DNA from: Anaerolineae bacterium
GTDB lineage: Bacteria > Chloroflexota > Anaerolineae > Aggregatilineales > Phototrophicaceae
DNA: 42,438 nucleotides
Assembly (NCBI GenBank): GCA_021296065.1
Contig: JAGWBD010000010.1
Coordinates: 1 to 42,438 of the forward strand
Direction of reading: 5' to 3'
Part shown: positions 34,084 to 42,438 of the stretch, piece by piece
How the letters are laid out: the number at the start of each line of letters is the position of its first letter
Position numbering within the stretch: position 1 is the stretch's first letter
Program-made: the position numbers and the translations under genes
The notes under the pieces: model-generated
The model's input: the letters and a program-made list of their open reading frames with translations, nothing else
Database searches by the model: none
Told to the model about the DNA's origin: nothing

Positions 34084-35337
34084 TCATGACGCCTGGCTGC
34101 GTGCCAGCGCGTCCAGCAAGAGTCCGGACGCCCGTTGCGGCCCGCCGCCGCCGGCCATCTCCGTCGCCAGGTCGCGGGCGCGTTGCTGCACCTGGGTGTC
34201 ATTGAGCAAGGCGCGCGCGCCGGTGAAGAGCGCGCCGTTGCGTACGTCGTGCGCGGTGAGGTTGAGGCCGACCTTCGCCTGGGAGACGCGCCGCGCCTGG
34301 GCCCGCTGGTCAGCGGCGTGGGGCACGACCAGTTGGGGCACGCCATGCACGAGGACGGCGTGGGTAGTGCCCATGCCGCCGTGATGGATGGCGAGGCGCG
34401 CTCGCGGCAGGACGTGGTGGAAATCGACCCAGTTGAGCAGGCGGGCCCGGGCGGGCAGGGCCTCAATTAATTCGGCCTTGCGTTCCGGCGGGAGCGGGTG
34501 CCAGCCGATGACGACGATCGGGACCAGATTGAGGCGCGCCGCGGCCTGGGCCGCCCAACTGAAGAAGCCCAGATCGCCGGTGAAGGTGGTGCCGAGGGTG
34601 ATCAGCGCCAGCGGCGCATCGGCAGGGATGGCTGTCAGCCAGTGGGGTGGGTCCTCCTCCGGTGTGGCAGGTGCCCCGCCGACGTAGGCGTTTTGCGGCA
34701 GTAGACTGCCGCGCTCCTCTGCGTACCAGTCTTCGGTGAAGAAGCAGAGGTGCAAGAGCGGGCTCAGGACGGAAGGGGTGGGGCCGCGGGAGAAATTGAG
34801 TCCCTGGAGCGCGAATCGTTCCAGCAATTGTTGCAGACGCGCACGGCTGTCCGCGCCCAGGGTCTTCTGCACGGCGAGCAGACGCTCCTCGTCAAGTTCG
34901 GCCTGGGCCGGCCAGCCACCGACGACCAGCGGAAGGTCAAGCGCCTCGGCGGCCAGGGCGGCAGCGCTGAGGAAGGGGTCGGCGACGATCATGTCCGGCG
35001 CGTCGCCGTTTCGACCGCGCTCGATGAGTTCCTCAGCGGCCGCGCCGACCTGGTCGACGCTGAGCCAGGTATCCAGCGCGCGCCGGTAACGCAGCATGAC
35101 GGCTTCCTGTGGCGGCAACTGGCTGACATCGGGCAGCGGCGGTGGCGGCCAGAGCCAGCCGGTCTCCTTCAGGGGGATGAAGTCGAGGCCGGCACGGGTC
35201 AATGCGCGCTCGACCTGCGGCCCACTCAGCCAGGAGACCCTGTGGCCCCTGGCCCGCAGCGCCTGGGCCGTGCGCAACAGGCCACCCCAGTCGAGGTGGC
35301 CTGGCAAGGGCGCGGAGACAAACCAGAAGTCCGCCAT
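34084..35337 (-). CDS. GT1-family (UGT/MGT-like) glycosyltransferase
   Basis: A 417-residue GT-B glycosyltransferase. The N-terminal acceptor half starts FVSAPLPGHLDWGGLLRTAQALRARGHRVSWLSGP; the C-terminal nucleotide-sugar half has LALITLGTTFTG and the signature ARLAIHHGGMGTTHAVLVHGVPQLVVPHAADQRAQARRV, as in macrolide and sterol glucosyltransferases. Some residues of the donor-binding motif (HHGGMGTT) are typical of the MGT branch. Acceptor unknown. No Shine-Dalgarno is seen; it starts 13 nt after gcvPB and ends 24 nt before queG, so it sits inside the glycine-riboswitch operon with no obvious metabolic link. Confidence 0.87.
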   Translation of the reverse strand: MADFWFVSAPLPGHLDWGGLLRTAQALRARGHRVSWLSGPQVERALTRAGLDFIPLKETGWLWPPPPLPDVSQLPPQEAVMLRYRRALDTWLSVDQVGAAAEELIERGRNGDAPDMIVADPFLSAAALAAEALDLPLVVGGWPAQAELDEERLLAVQKTLGADSRARLQQLLERFALQGLNFSRGPTPSVLSPLLHLCFFTEDWYAEERGSLLPQNAYVGGAPATPEEDPPHWLTAIPADAPLALITLGTTFTGDLGFFSWAAQAAARLNLVPIVVIGWHPLPPERKAELIEALPARARLLNWVDFHHVLPRARLAIHHGGMGTTHAVLVHGVPQLVVPHAADQRAQARRVSQAKVGLNLTAHDVRNGALFTGARALLNDTQVQQRARDLATEMAGGGGPQRASGLLLDALARSQAS

Positions 35338-35350
35338 GGCAGCTGCGCGA

Positions 35351-36826
35351 TCAACCCTGGGCGGGCCAGTCCGGAATCGGCACGCAGCAAAGCATCAGTT
35401 GCCGTGCGGCGCGCACCTCATCCAGTCTGGAAACATCGAGGGTGCGCGGCGCGCTGAGCAGGAGGCCGGGGTCTTCCCGCGCTTCGCGGGCAATGCGTCG
35501 CATGGCCTCGATGAAGTCATCGAGCGTGGCCTTGTCCTCGGTCTCGGTGGGTTCAATCAGCAGCGCTTCAGGCACGATCAGGGGGAAGTAGTTGGTCGGC
35601 GGATGGAAGCCGTAGTCCATCAGGCGTTTGGAAATATCCAGGGCGTGTACCTCGTCGATGCCCTCAAAGTGGCCCTCGATCACGAATTCATGGGCGCAGA
35701 TGCGAGGGTAAGGGATGTGGTAGCTGCCCTGCAGCGAGGCGCGCAGATAGTTGGCGTTGAGCACAGCGTGGCGGGAGATCTCACGGATCCCCTGGGCGCC
35801 ATGGAAGGCAATGTAGGCGTAGGCGCGCACGTGCATGCCAAAGTTGCCATGAAAGGCCTTGAGACGGCCGATTGACTGCGGCGGCATGCGCAGGCCGTAA
35901 CGGGCCGGTGTGTCGCCGCTGGCTTGTGACACGACTTCCACGTTGGGGCCAGGCAGGAAGGGCGCCAGGCGCTCGTTTACTGCGACGGCGCCGCAGCCCG
36001 GGCCGCCGCCGCCATGGGGCGTGGAGAAAGTCTTGTGCAGGTTGTAGTGCATGACGTCGAAGCCCAGTTCGCCGGGCTTGACGATACCCATGAGCGCGTT
36101 CATGTTGGCGCCGTCCATGTACAACAGTCCGCCGCAGCCATGCACCGCGTCCACGATTTCCTGAATGTTGACGTCGAAGAGACCGAGCGTGCTGGGCACG
36201 GTGATCATCATGCCGGCGACTGTCTCGTCGCAGACATTGCGCAAGGCCTGCAGATCGACGTTGCCGTTTGAGTCGGAGGGCAACTCCACGTTTTGGTAGC
36301 CGGCCATGGTGACGGTCGCCGGATTGGTGCCGTGCGCGCTGTCCGGCACGAGGATTCGCGTGCGCTGCGAGTCCCCGCGCCGTTCGTGATAGCGACGCAT
36401 CATCAGGATGCCGGCCAGTTCGCCCTGGGCGCCGGCAGCGGGCATCAGCGTGACGCGCGCGAAGCCGCTGATCTCCGCCAGCCAGCCCTGCAGGCGGTGC
36501 ATCAGTTCCAGCGCCCCCTGGGAACTTGCTTCGTCGCTGCGTGGGTGCAGGGCGGCAAAGCCGGGAAGGCGGGCCATGTCCTCATTCAGGCGCGGGTTGT
36601 ACTTCATGGTGCAGGAACCGAGGGGGTAAAAGCCGGTGTCAATGGAGAAATTGCGACGGCTGAGCCGGGTAAAGTGGCGCACCACCTGCAGTTCGCTGAC
36701 TTCCGGCAGGTCCAGTTCCCGGCGCAGCAGTTCCTGCGGCAATGGCGTCAGCGGGACGTCGCAGACGGGCAGGCGCGCGCCCGCACGGCCGCTGACGCTC
36801 TTTTCGTAGATGGTCGCTTCGCTCAT
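35351..36826 (-). CDS. gcvPB: Glycine dehydrogenase (decarboxylating) subunit 2
   Basis: The 491-residue PLP subunit of the split glycine decarboxylase. Landmarks: GFYPLGSCTMKYNPRLNED, MPAAGAQGELAGILMMRRYH, DSAHGTNPATVTMAGY, YMDGANMNALMGIVKPGELGFDVMHYNLHKTFSTPHGGGGPG (K of NLHKTF is the PLP lysine), and EPTETEDKATLDDFIEAM near the C-terminus. With GcvPA and lipoyl-GcvH it decarboxylates glycine and transfers aminomethyl to the lipoyl arm. The frame is open 122 codons further upstream but ATG at 36826 overlaps the gcvPA stop as ATGA. Confidence 0.95.
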   Translation of the reverse strand: MSEATIYEKSVSGRAGARLPVCDVPLTPLPQELLRRELDLPEVSELQVVRHFTRLSRRNFSIDTGFYPLGSCTMKYNPRLNEDMARLPGFAALHPRSDEASSQGALELMHRLQGWLAEISGFARVTLMPAAGAQGELAGILMMRRYHERRGDSQRTRILVPDSAHGTNPATVTMAGYQNVELPSDSNGNVDLQALRNVCDETVAGMMITVPSTLGLFDVNIQEIVDAVHGCGGLLYMDGANMNALMGIVKPGELGFDVMHYNLHKTFSTPHGGGGPGCGAVAVNERLAPFLPGPNVEVVSQASGDTPARYGLRMPPQSIGRLKAFHGNFGMHVRAYAYIAFHGAQGIREISRHAVLNANYLRASLQGSYHIPYPRICAHEFVIEGHFEGIDEVHALDISKRLMDYGFHPPTNYFPLIVPEALLIEPTETEDKATLDDFIEAMRRIAREAREDPGLLLSAPRTLDVSRLDEVRAARQLMLCCVPIPDWPAQG

Positions 36827-38163
36827 GAGGTCTGCAACTCCCGCAGGCTGGCGATGAGGGCGTCGATTTCGTCGCGGCTGTTCAGTTCGGTGAAGGCCAG
36901 CAACATACAGTCGCGCAAGCGCGGGTCCTCGGCTCCAAGGTCGTGACCGCCGATGATGCCGCGTTCGCGCAAACCGGCATTGATTTCTGCGACAGGGCGC
37001 GGGCAACGCAGGGCAAATTCGTGGAAAAAGGGCGGTCTGGTGATGATCTGGTAGTCCACCAGCGCAGCGATTTGCGCGGCGGCGTAGTGCGCCTTGTGCC
37101 AGCAAAGTTCTGCCACCTGACGCAGGCCCTGTTTGCCCATCAGGGCCAGATAGACGGCGGCTGCCAACGCCATCAGGCCCTGGTTGGTGCAAATGTTGCT
37201 GCTGGCCTTTTCGCGACGAATGTCCTGCTCGCGCGGCCGCAGGGTCATCACCCAGGCGCGGCGGCCGTCCTCGTCCACCGTCTCGCCGACGATGCGGCCG
37301 GCGATTTTGCGCACAAGACGGCTGCGTGTGGCGAAGAAGCCCACGTAGGGGCCACCATAGGAAAGCGGGATACCCAGGGGCTGGCCCTCACCGACGACGA
37401 TGTCGGCGCCCAGTTCGCCCGGACTCTTCAGCAGGCCGAGGGCGATGGGGTTCACGACCAGGACCAGCAGGGCGCCGGCCTCATGCACCTTGTGCGCCAG
37501 TCCTTCGAAATCCGCAATGTGACCGACGAAATCCGGGTAAGCGACGGCCAGCATGGCGGTGTTGTTGTCCAGTTGGCCAACCAGGTCATCCAGGGTTGAT
37601 GCGCTTTCATCACCGCGAAACAGCAGGTCCCGGCCCTGGTGATAAGTACGGGCGACGTCGCGATACTGCGGGTTGATCCAGGGGCTGAAGAGGATCTTGT
37701 TGCGGCGGCCACGGCCGACGTCGACGGCCATGGAGACGGCCTCGGCGAAGCTGGTTGCGCCGTCATAGTGGCTGGCGTTGGCGGCGTCCATGCCGGTCAG
37801 GGCGCAGATCATGCTCTGGTATTCAAAAATTGCCTGCAGCGTGCCCTGGCTGAGTTCCGGCTGGTAAGGCGTATAGGCGGTGAGGAACTCGCCTCGCAGC
37901 AGCATATGGCCCAGCGCCGAGGGGATGTAGTGCTGCCAGGCGCCACCGCCGCGGAAGATGGCGAAGTCCTGACCATGGTCGTTGTCTTCCGAAAGCGCCA
38001 GCAACTCCGCCTGCACTTCCAGTTCGCCGAGCGCTTCAGGCAGGTCCAGCGACGGAAAGCGATTGCGCGCGGGCACGGCGCCGAAGAGGTCCTCGACGGC
38101 GCTGACGCCGATGGTCGCCAGCATTTGCTGGCGTTCGGTTTCGGTGTGCGGGACGTAACTCAC
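36823..38163 (-). CDS. gcvPA: Glycine dehydrogenase (decarboxylating) subunit 1
   Basis: The 446-residue N-terminal-half subunit of split glycine decarboxylase, partner of GcvPB. It begins SYVPHTETERQQMLATIGVSAVEDLF and contains FRGGGAWQHYIPSALGHMLLRGEFLTAYTPYQPELSQGTLQAIFEYQSMICALTGMDAANASHYDGATS, the classical start of this subunit, and TLRPREQDIRREKASSNICTNQGLMALAAAVYLALMG. Start is GTG at 38163, 6 nt after gcvH, with no Shine-Dalgarno, so translation is probably coupled. Length is normal. Confidence 0.95.
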   Translation of the reverse strand: MSYVPHTETERQQMLATIGVSAVEDLFGAVPARNRFPSLDLPEALGELEVQAELLALSEDNDHGQDFAIFRGGGAWQHYIPSALGHMLLRGEFLTAYTPYQPELSQGTLQAIFEYQSMICALTGMDAANASHYDGATSFAEAVSMAVDVGRGRRNKILFSPWINPQYRDVARTYHQGRDLLFRGDESASTLDDLVGQLDNNTAMLAVAYPDFVGHIADFEGLAHKVHEAGALLVLVVNPIALGLLKSPGELGADIVVGEGQPLGIPLSYGGPYVGFFATRSRLVRKIAGRIVGETVDEDGRRAWVMTLRPREQDIRREKASSNICTNQGLMALAAAVYLALMGKQGLRQVAELCWHKAHYAAAQIAALVDYQIITRPPFFHEFALRCPRPVAEINAGLRERGIIGGHDLGAEDPRLRDCMLLAFTELNSRDEIDALIASLRELQTS

Positions 38164-38169
38164 GGCGGT

Positions 38170-38562
38170 CTAGCGCGCCTCGCAGTGCGCGTCGTAAGCG
38201 GCGGCGTCCATCAGACCGGACAGCTCGGCGGCGTCACTGAGGCGCACACGGACCAGCCAGGCCGCGCCGTAGGGGTCGACGTTTGCCAATTCGGGCTCAT
38301 CCTCGGCGGCGTTGTTCACCGCCGTGACGGTGCCACTGACCGGCAAATGCAGGTCCGAAGCCGCCTTGACCGACTCCACCACGCCAAAGGAGTCGCCCCG
38401 GGCGAAACTGTCGCCGACAGCGGGCAACTCCAGAAAGACGATGTCGTTAAGCTGGTCCTGCGCGTAGTCCGTGATGCCAACGATGCCTTCCTCGCCCTCC
38501 AGGCGGATCCATTCGTCCGTGTCCTGATACTTCAGGTCCGCCGGCGTCTTCCACTTTCCCAT
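38170..38562 (-). CDS. gcvH: Glycine cleavage system H protein
   Basis: A 130-residue lipoyl carrier of the glycine cleavage system. DLKYQDTDEWIRLEGEEGIVGITDYAQDQLNDIVFLELPAVG leads to ESVKAASDL, where K66 takes lipoate. ATG at 38562 is chosen (MGKWKTPADL) because GGAGG lies 9 nt upstream; a start 33 nt earlier would place coding sequence against the terminator hairpin. It is the first gene after the glycine riboswitch. gcvT, usually next to gcvH, is not in the window. Confidence 0.95.
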   Translation of the reverse strand: MGKWKTPADLKYQDTDEWIRLEGEEGIVGITDYAQDQLNDIVFLELPAVGDSFARGDSFGVVESVKAASDLHLPVSGTVTAVNNAAEDEPELANVDPYGAAWLVRVRLSDAAELSGLMDAAAYDAHCEAR

Positions 38563-38581
38563 TCCCGCAACCTCCTGCAAC

Positions 38582-38607
38582 AAAAAGGAACGCACGTTGC
38601 TGTGCGC
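38582..38607 (-). terminator. Intrinsic terminator in the gcv leader (riboswitch expression platform)
   Basis: On the minus strand GCGCAC (38607-38602) pairs with GTGCGT (38595-38590) around a 6-nt loop, followed by TCC and five T residues (38586-38582). It sits between the glycine aptamer and the gcvH ribosome binding site, as expected for a transcription-attenuating switch that glycine turns on. Confidence 0.65.
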
Positions 38608-38624
38608 CCCTGTCAGCCAAACAC

Positions 38625-38733
38625 ACTTCCAGAGATTTGCGGTCAGTCGCTCCCTGAACCTGAGAGTTTCGTGGCCAGCCCAGCCTGCGGACCACTTGCC
38701 CCTTCGGTGGCGCCTGGCGGCGCACTCTCGCGA
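38625..38733 (-). promoter_or_regulatory. Glycine riboswitch aptamer upstream of gcvH
   Basis: The minus strand shows the hallmark bases of the glycine aptamer in order: GCGAGAGTGCG (from 38732), a small hairpin, the core CCGAAGGGGCAA (38707-38696), a second hairpin, AAACTCTCAGG (38669-38659), and CTCTGGA (38634-38628) that can close the outer helix. Only one aptamer core is present; the downstream part resembles the ghost helix of single-aptamer types. It precedes glycine cleavage genes, its usual target. Boundaries are approximate. Confidence 0.88.
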
Positions 38734-38751
38734 CAGACCTGATCGTCCCGC

Positions 38752-38780
38752 AGTCTAGCCGAAGCACAGGCCCCTTGCAA
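38752..38780 (-). promoter_or_regulatory. Promoter of the glycine-riboswitch operon
   Basis: On the minus strand TTGCAA (38780-38775) is followed after exactly 17 bp by TAGACT (38757-38752), placing transcription start near 38745, just upstream of the aptamer. The -35 hexamer is self-complementary and could also serve the plus strand (see finding). Confidence 0.55.
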
Positions 38781-38844
38781 GCGCATGCATGCAGGCGTAG
38801 GCTGGAAGCAGCGGCGGATTCTCGTGCCGGTGGAGGCTCGGGCC

Positions 38845-39482
38845 ATGGCAGACAGGAGAGGCAGGCGCAGACCCCTGAGACCGGCGTTGCTGGTCGCTCT
38901 CGTCGTGAGTCTGTCGATCACCCTTGGGTCGCTGCTCTTCATTGCCTGGCGCCTGGCGAATCCATCTTTCAGTGAAGGCCCGGTTGCGCAGGTGGACTCC
39001 GGTTCCTGGTTTGACGGCGCGACGCAGGTGGACCCGCCGCGTCAGTTGTCCGATTTCACCTTGCTGGGCACGGACGGCAAGCCAACCGGTCTGGCCGACC
39101 TGAAGGGCAGGGCCACGCTGCTGGTCTTTGGCTATACGCGTTGCCCGGACTACTGTCCGCTGACCCTGAAGGACTTCACGCGCGTGAAAGAGGCGCTGGA
39201 CGAGCGCGCCGCCGGGGTCAACTTTGTGATGGTCAGTGTGGACGGTGAAGTCGATCAGCCGCTGCGCCTGCGGGACTGGCTGGCGGCCTTTGATCCAACC
39301 TTCCTGGGCATGACCGGCGCTCGCGAGGAGGTACGGCGCATCGGCGGGGAGTTCGGTCTTTACCTTGCCAACAGCAGCCAGCAGGGCCTGCTGGACCACA
39401 GCACCTCAAGTTTTCTCATCGATCGGGACGGCCGGCTGCGCACGACCTTTACCGTCGGGACGTCGCCCGCCGTGATCGCGGA

Positions 39483-39507
<25 letters not shown>
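38845..39507 (+). CDS. SCO1/SenC-family copper protein
   Basis: A 220-residue thioredoxin-fold protein with one N-terminal membrane anchor (about residues 12-35 after a basic MADRRGRRRPLRP). The copper site is complete: C100 and C104 in GYTRCPDYCPLTL and H185 in LLDHSTSSFLID. SCO proteins deliver copper to the CuA centre of cytochrome c oxidase or act as thiol reductases outside the membrane; this supports aerobic respiration. ATG at 38845 has TGGAGG 9 nt upstream; the frame is open 20 codons further back but without a ribosome site. Its last 25 nt overlap the convergent alr gene. Confidence 0.92.
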
Positions 39508-41861
<2,354 letters not shown>

Positions 41862-41957
41862 CAGGGCCGGGCAAAATGCCAGCACTTTCAGGAAGAGCGC
41901 TGCGGGTCTTTCCGGGTTCGCGATCGGCCCGGCAGCATGGTTTCCCAACGTGCCTGG

Positions 41958-42438
41958 TCAGGGCGGCCAATCGCCCAGGGTCACGTTGTCGAAGAGGTCG
42001 CGTTCATCGATGCGCCTGTGCACGGGCGGCGGCTGGATGCGGGTATAGCTGACGTGGGAGTGAAGCAGAAGGCGCAACCAGCGGGGCGTGCGATTGCGCC
42101 GTCCGCCCAGTTGACTGGCATGGCAGCGACTGGCCGCGTCCCAGATTTCCGACCATTGACGCACGTTGATGCGCACGTTCGGTTCCTCGATGTTTTCCAG
42201 AATCGCCAGCATGTCCACGTCCCTGTTGCGGCCCATGGCGCGCGGGTCCTGGCGGCGCAGGCGCGTCATCAGAATGCCGAATCGCAGCAACAGGGTAGGG
42301 GAGGAACTGTAATAAAGTTTCTGTGGTTGCCAAAGGGACTGGCCATCGGTCTGAAAGGCGGCATCGCCGGCGATGCTGAAGGCGTCGGTGGTGGCGCGCT
42401 GGATGGCGATGTGGTCCGGGTGGCCGTAACCGCCGTAA
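41958..42438 (-). CDS. PIG-L/LmbE-family deacetylase, C-terminal part (cut by right edge)
   Basis: A minus-strand frame is open from the right edge (first full codon at 42437) to a stop at 41958 and gives 159 residues without a start. It begins YGGYGHPDHIAIQRATTDAF, the second signature of the PIG-L/LmbE/MshB fold (HPDH binds zinc), and continues through QPQKLYYSSSP to DVDMLAILENIEEPNVRINV. The N-terminal HPDDE motif must lie outside the window. Family members deacetylate N-acetylglucosaminyl compounds, for example in mycothiol or bacillithiol synthesis and in glycan metabolism. The substrate is unknown. The 96 nt between its stop and tgt contain only a weak, T-poor hairpin. Confidence 0.8.
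   Translation of the reverse strand, partial: YGGYGHPDHIAIQRATTDAFSIAGDAAFQTDGQSLWQPQKLYYSSSPTLLLRFGILMTRLRRQDPRAMGRNRDVDMLAILENIEEPNVRINVRQWSEIWDAASRCHASQLGGRRNRTPRWLRLLLHSHVSYTRIQPPPVHRRIDERDLFDNVTLGDWPP

Noticed and set aside
41862-41957. Possible terminator after tgt
   Set aside because: GC-rich bases can form an imperfect hairpin with a bulge, but there is no T tract, so it is not a convincing intrinsic terminator.

Overview
The window is a gene-dense (no gap over about 260 bases), GC-rich bacterial chromosome segment. No rRNA, tRNA, CRISPR array, insertion sequence or phage gene was recognised. Several things together suggest a member of the Chloroflexota (SAR202, Caldilineae or Anaerolineae type): glycine decarboxylase split into gcvPA and gcvPB, a biotin-dependent acyl-CoA carboxylase with three separate polypeptides, a cluster of phytanoyl-CoA-dioxygenase-like enzymes, and a GT39-like membrane protein with a C-terminal extracytoplasmic domain. 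This placement is inference from gene content. An SCO-type copper chaperone and O2-dependent dioxygenases point to aerobic metabolism.

Layout, left to right. 1-2036: the end of a thioredoxin gene, an intrinsic terminator, a divergent ribose-phosphate pyrophosphokinase and a TVP38/DedA-like membrane protein. 2043-7666: four PhyH-family 2-oxoglutarate dioxygenases in tandem on the minus strand (two of them recent duplicates, one without the HxD iron motif), a divergent xylose-isomerase-like TIM-barrel protein and an aldo/keto reductase. 7771-17250: housekeeping genes secA, an MBL hydrolase, mutM, dnaE and pfkA. The PfkA has Gly where E. coli has Asp103. 17297-19674: ybaK, a short-chain dehydrogenase and a CHAD protein. 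19689-29905: a nine-gene minus-strand run with gaps of at most 25 nt: acyl-CoA dehydrogenase, zinc-type alcohol dehydrogenase, CYTH protein, a low-GC TIR-domain protein, a small membrane protein, carboxyltransferase, biotin carboxylase, biotin carrier protein and a GT39-like glycosyltransferase. Methylmalonyl-CoA epimerase is divergent from it, so the carboxylase probably acts on propionyl-CoA. 30416-32870: copper ATPase and a convergent HMA copper chaperone. 32920-38780: a glycine-riboswitch-controlled operon gcvH-gcvPA-gcvPB-glycosyltransferase-queG. 38845-42438: an SCO protein, alr, tgt and a PIG-L deacetylase that runs off the right edge.

The most unusual items are: (1) the TIR-domain gene of foreign base composition, translationally overlapping a CYTH gene inside a metabolic operon, a candidate defence or signalling effector; (2) the biotin carboxylase/biotin carrier junction, which seems to have lost a shared stop/start; (3) active-site changes in PfkA and in one PhyH paralogue; (4) a recurring extended -10 promoter, nGnTATAMT with no clear -35, lying 27-39 nt upstream of many start codons, which also helps fix several starts.

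All functional calls rest on motifs read by eye; no database search was run.
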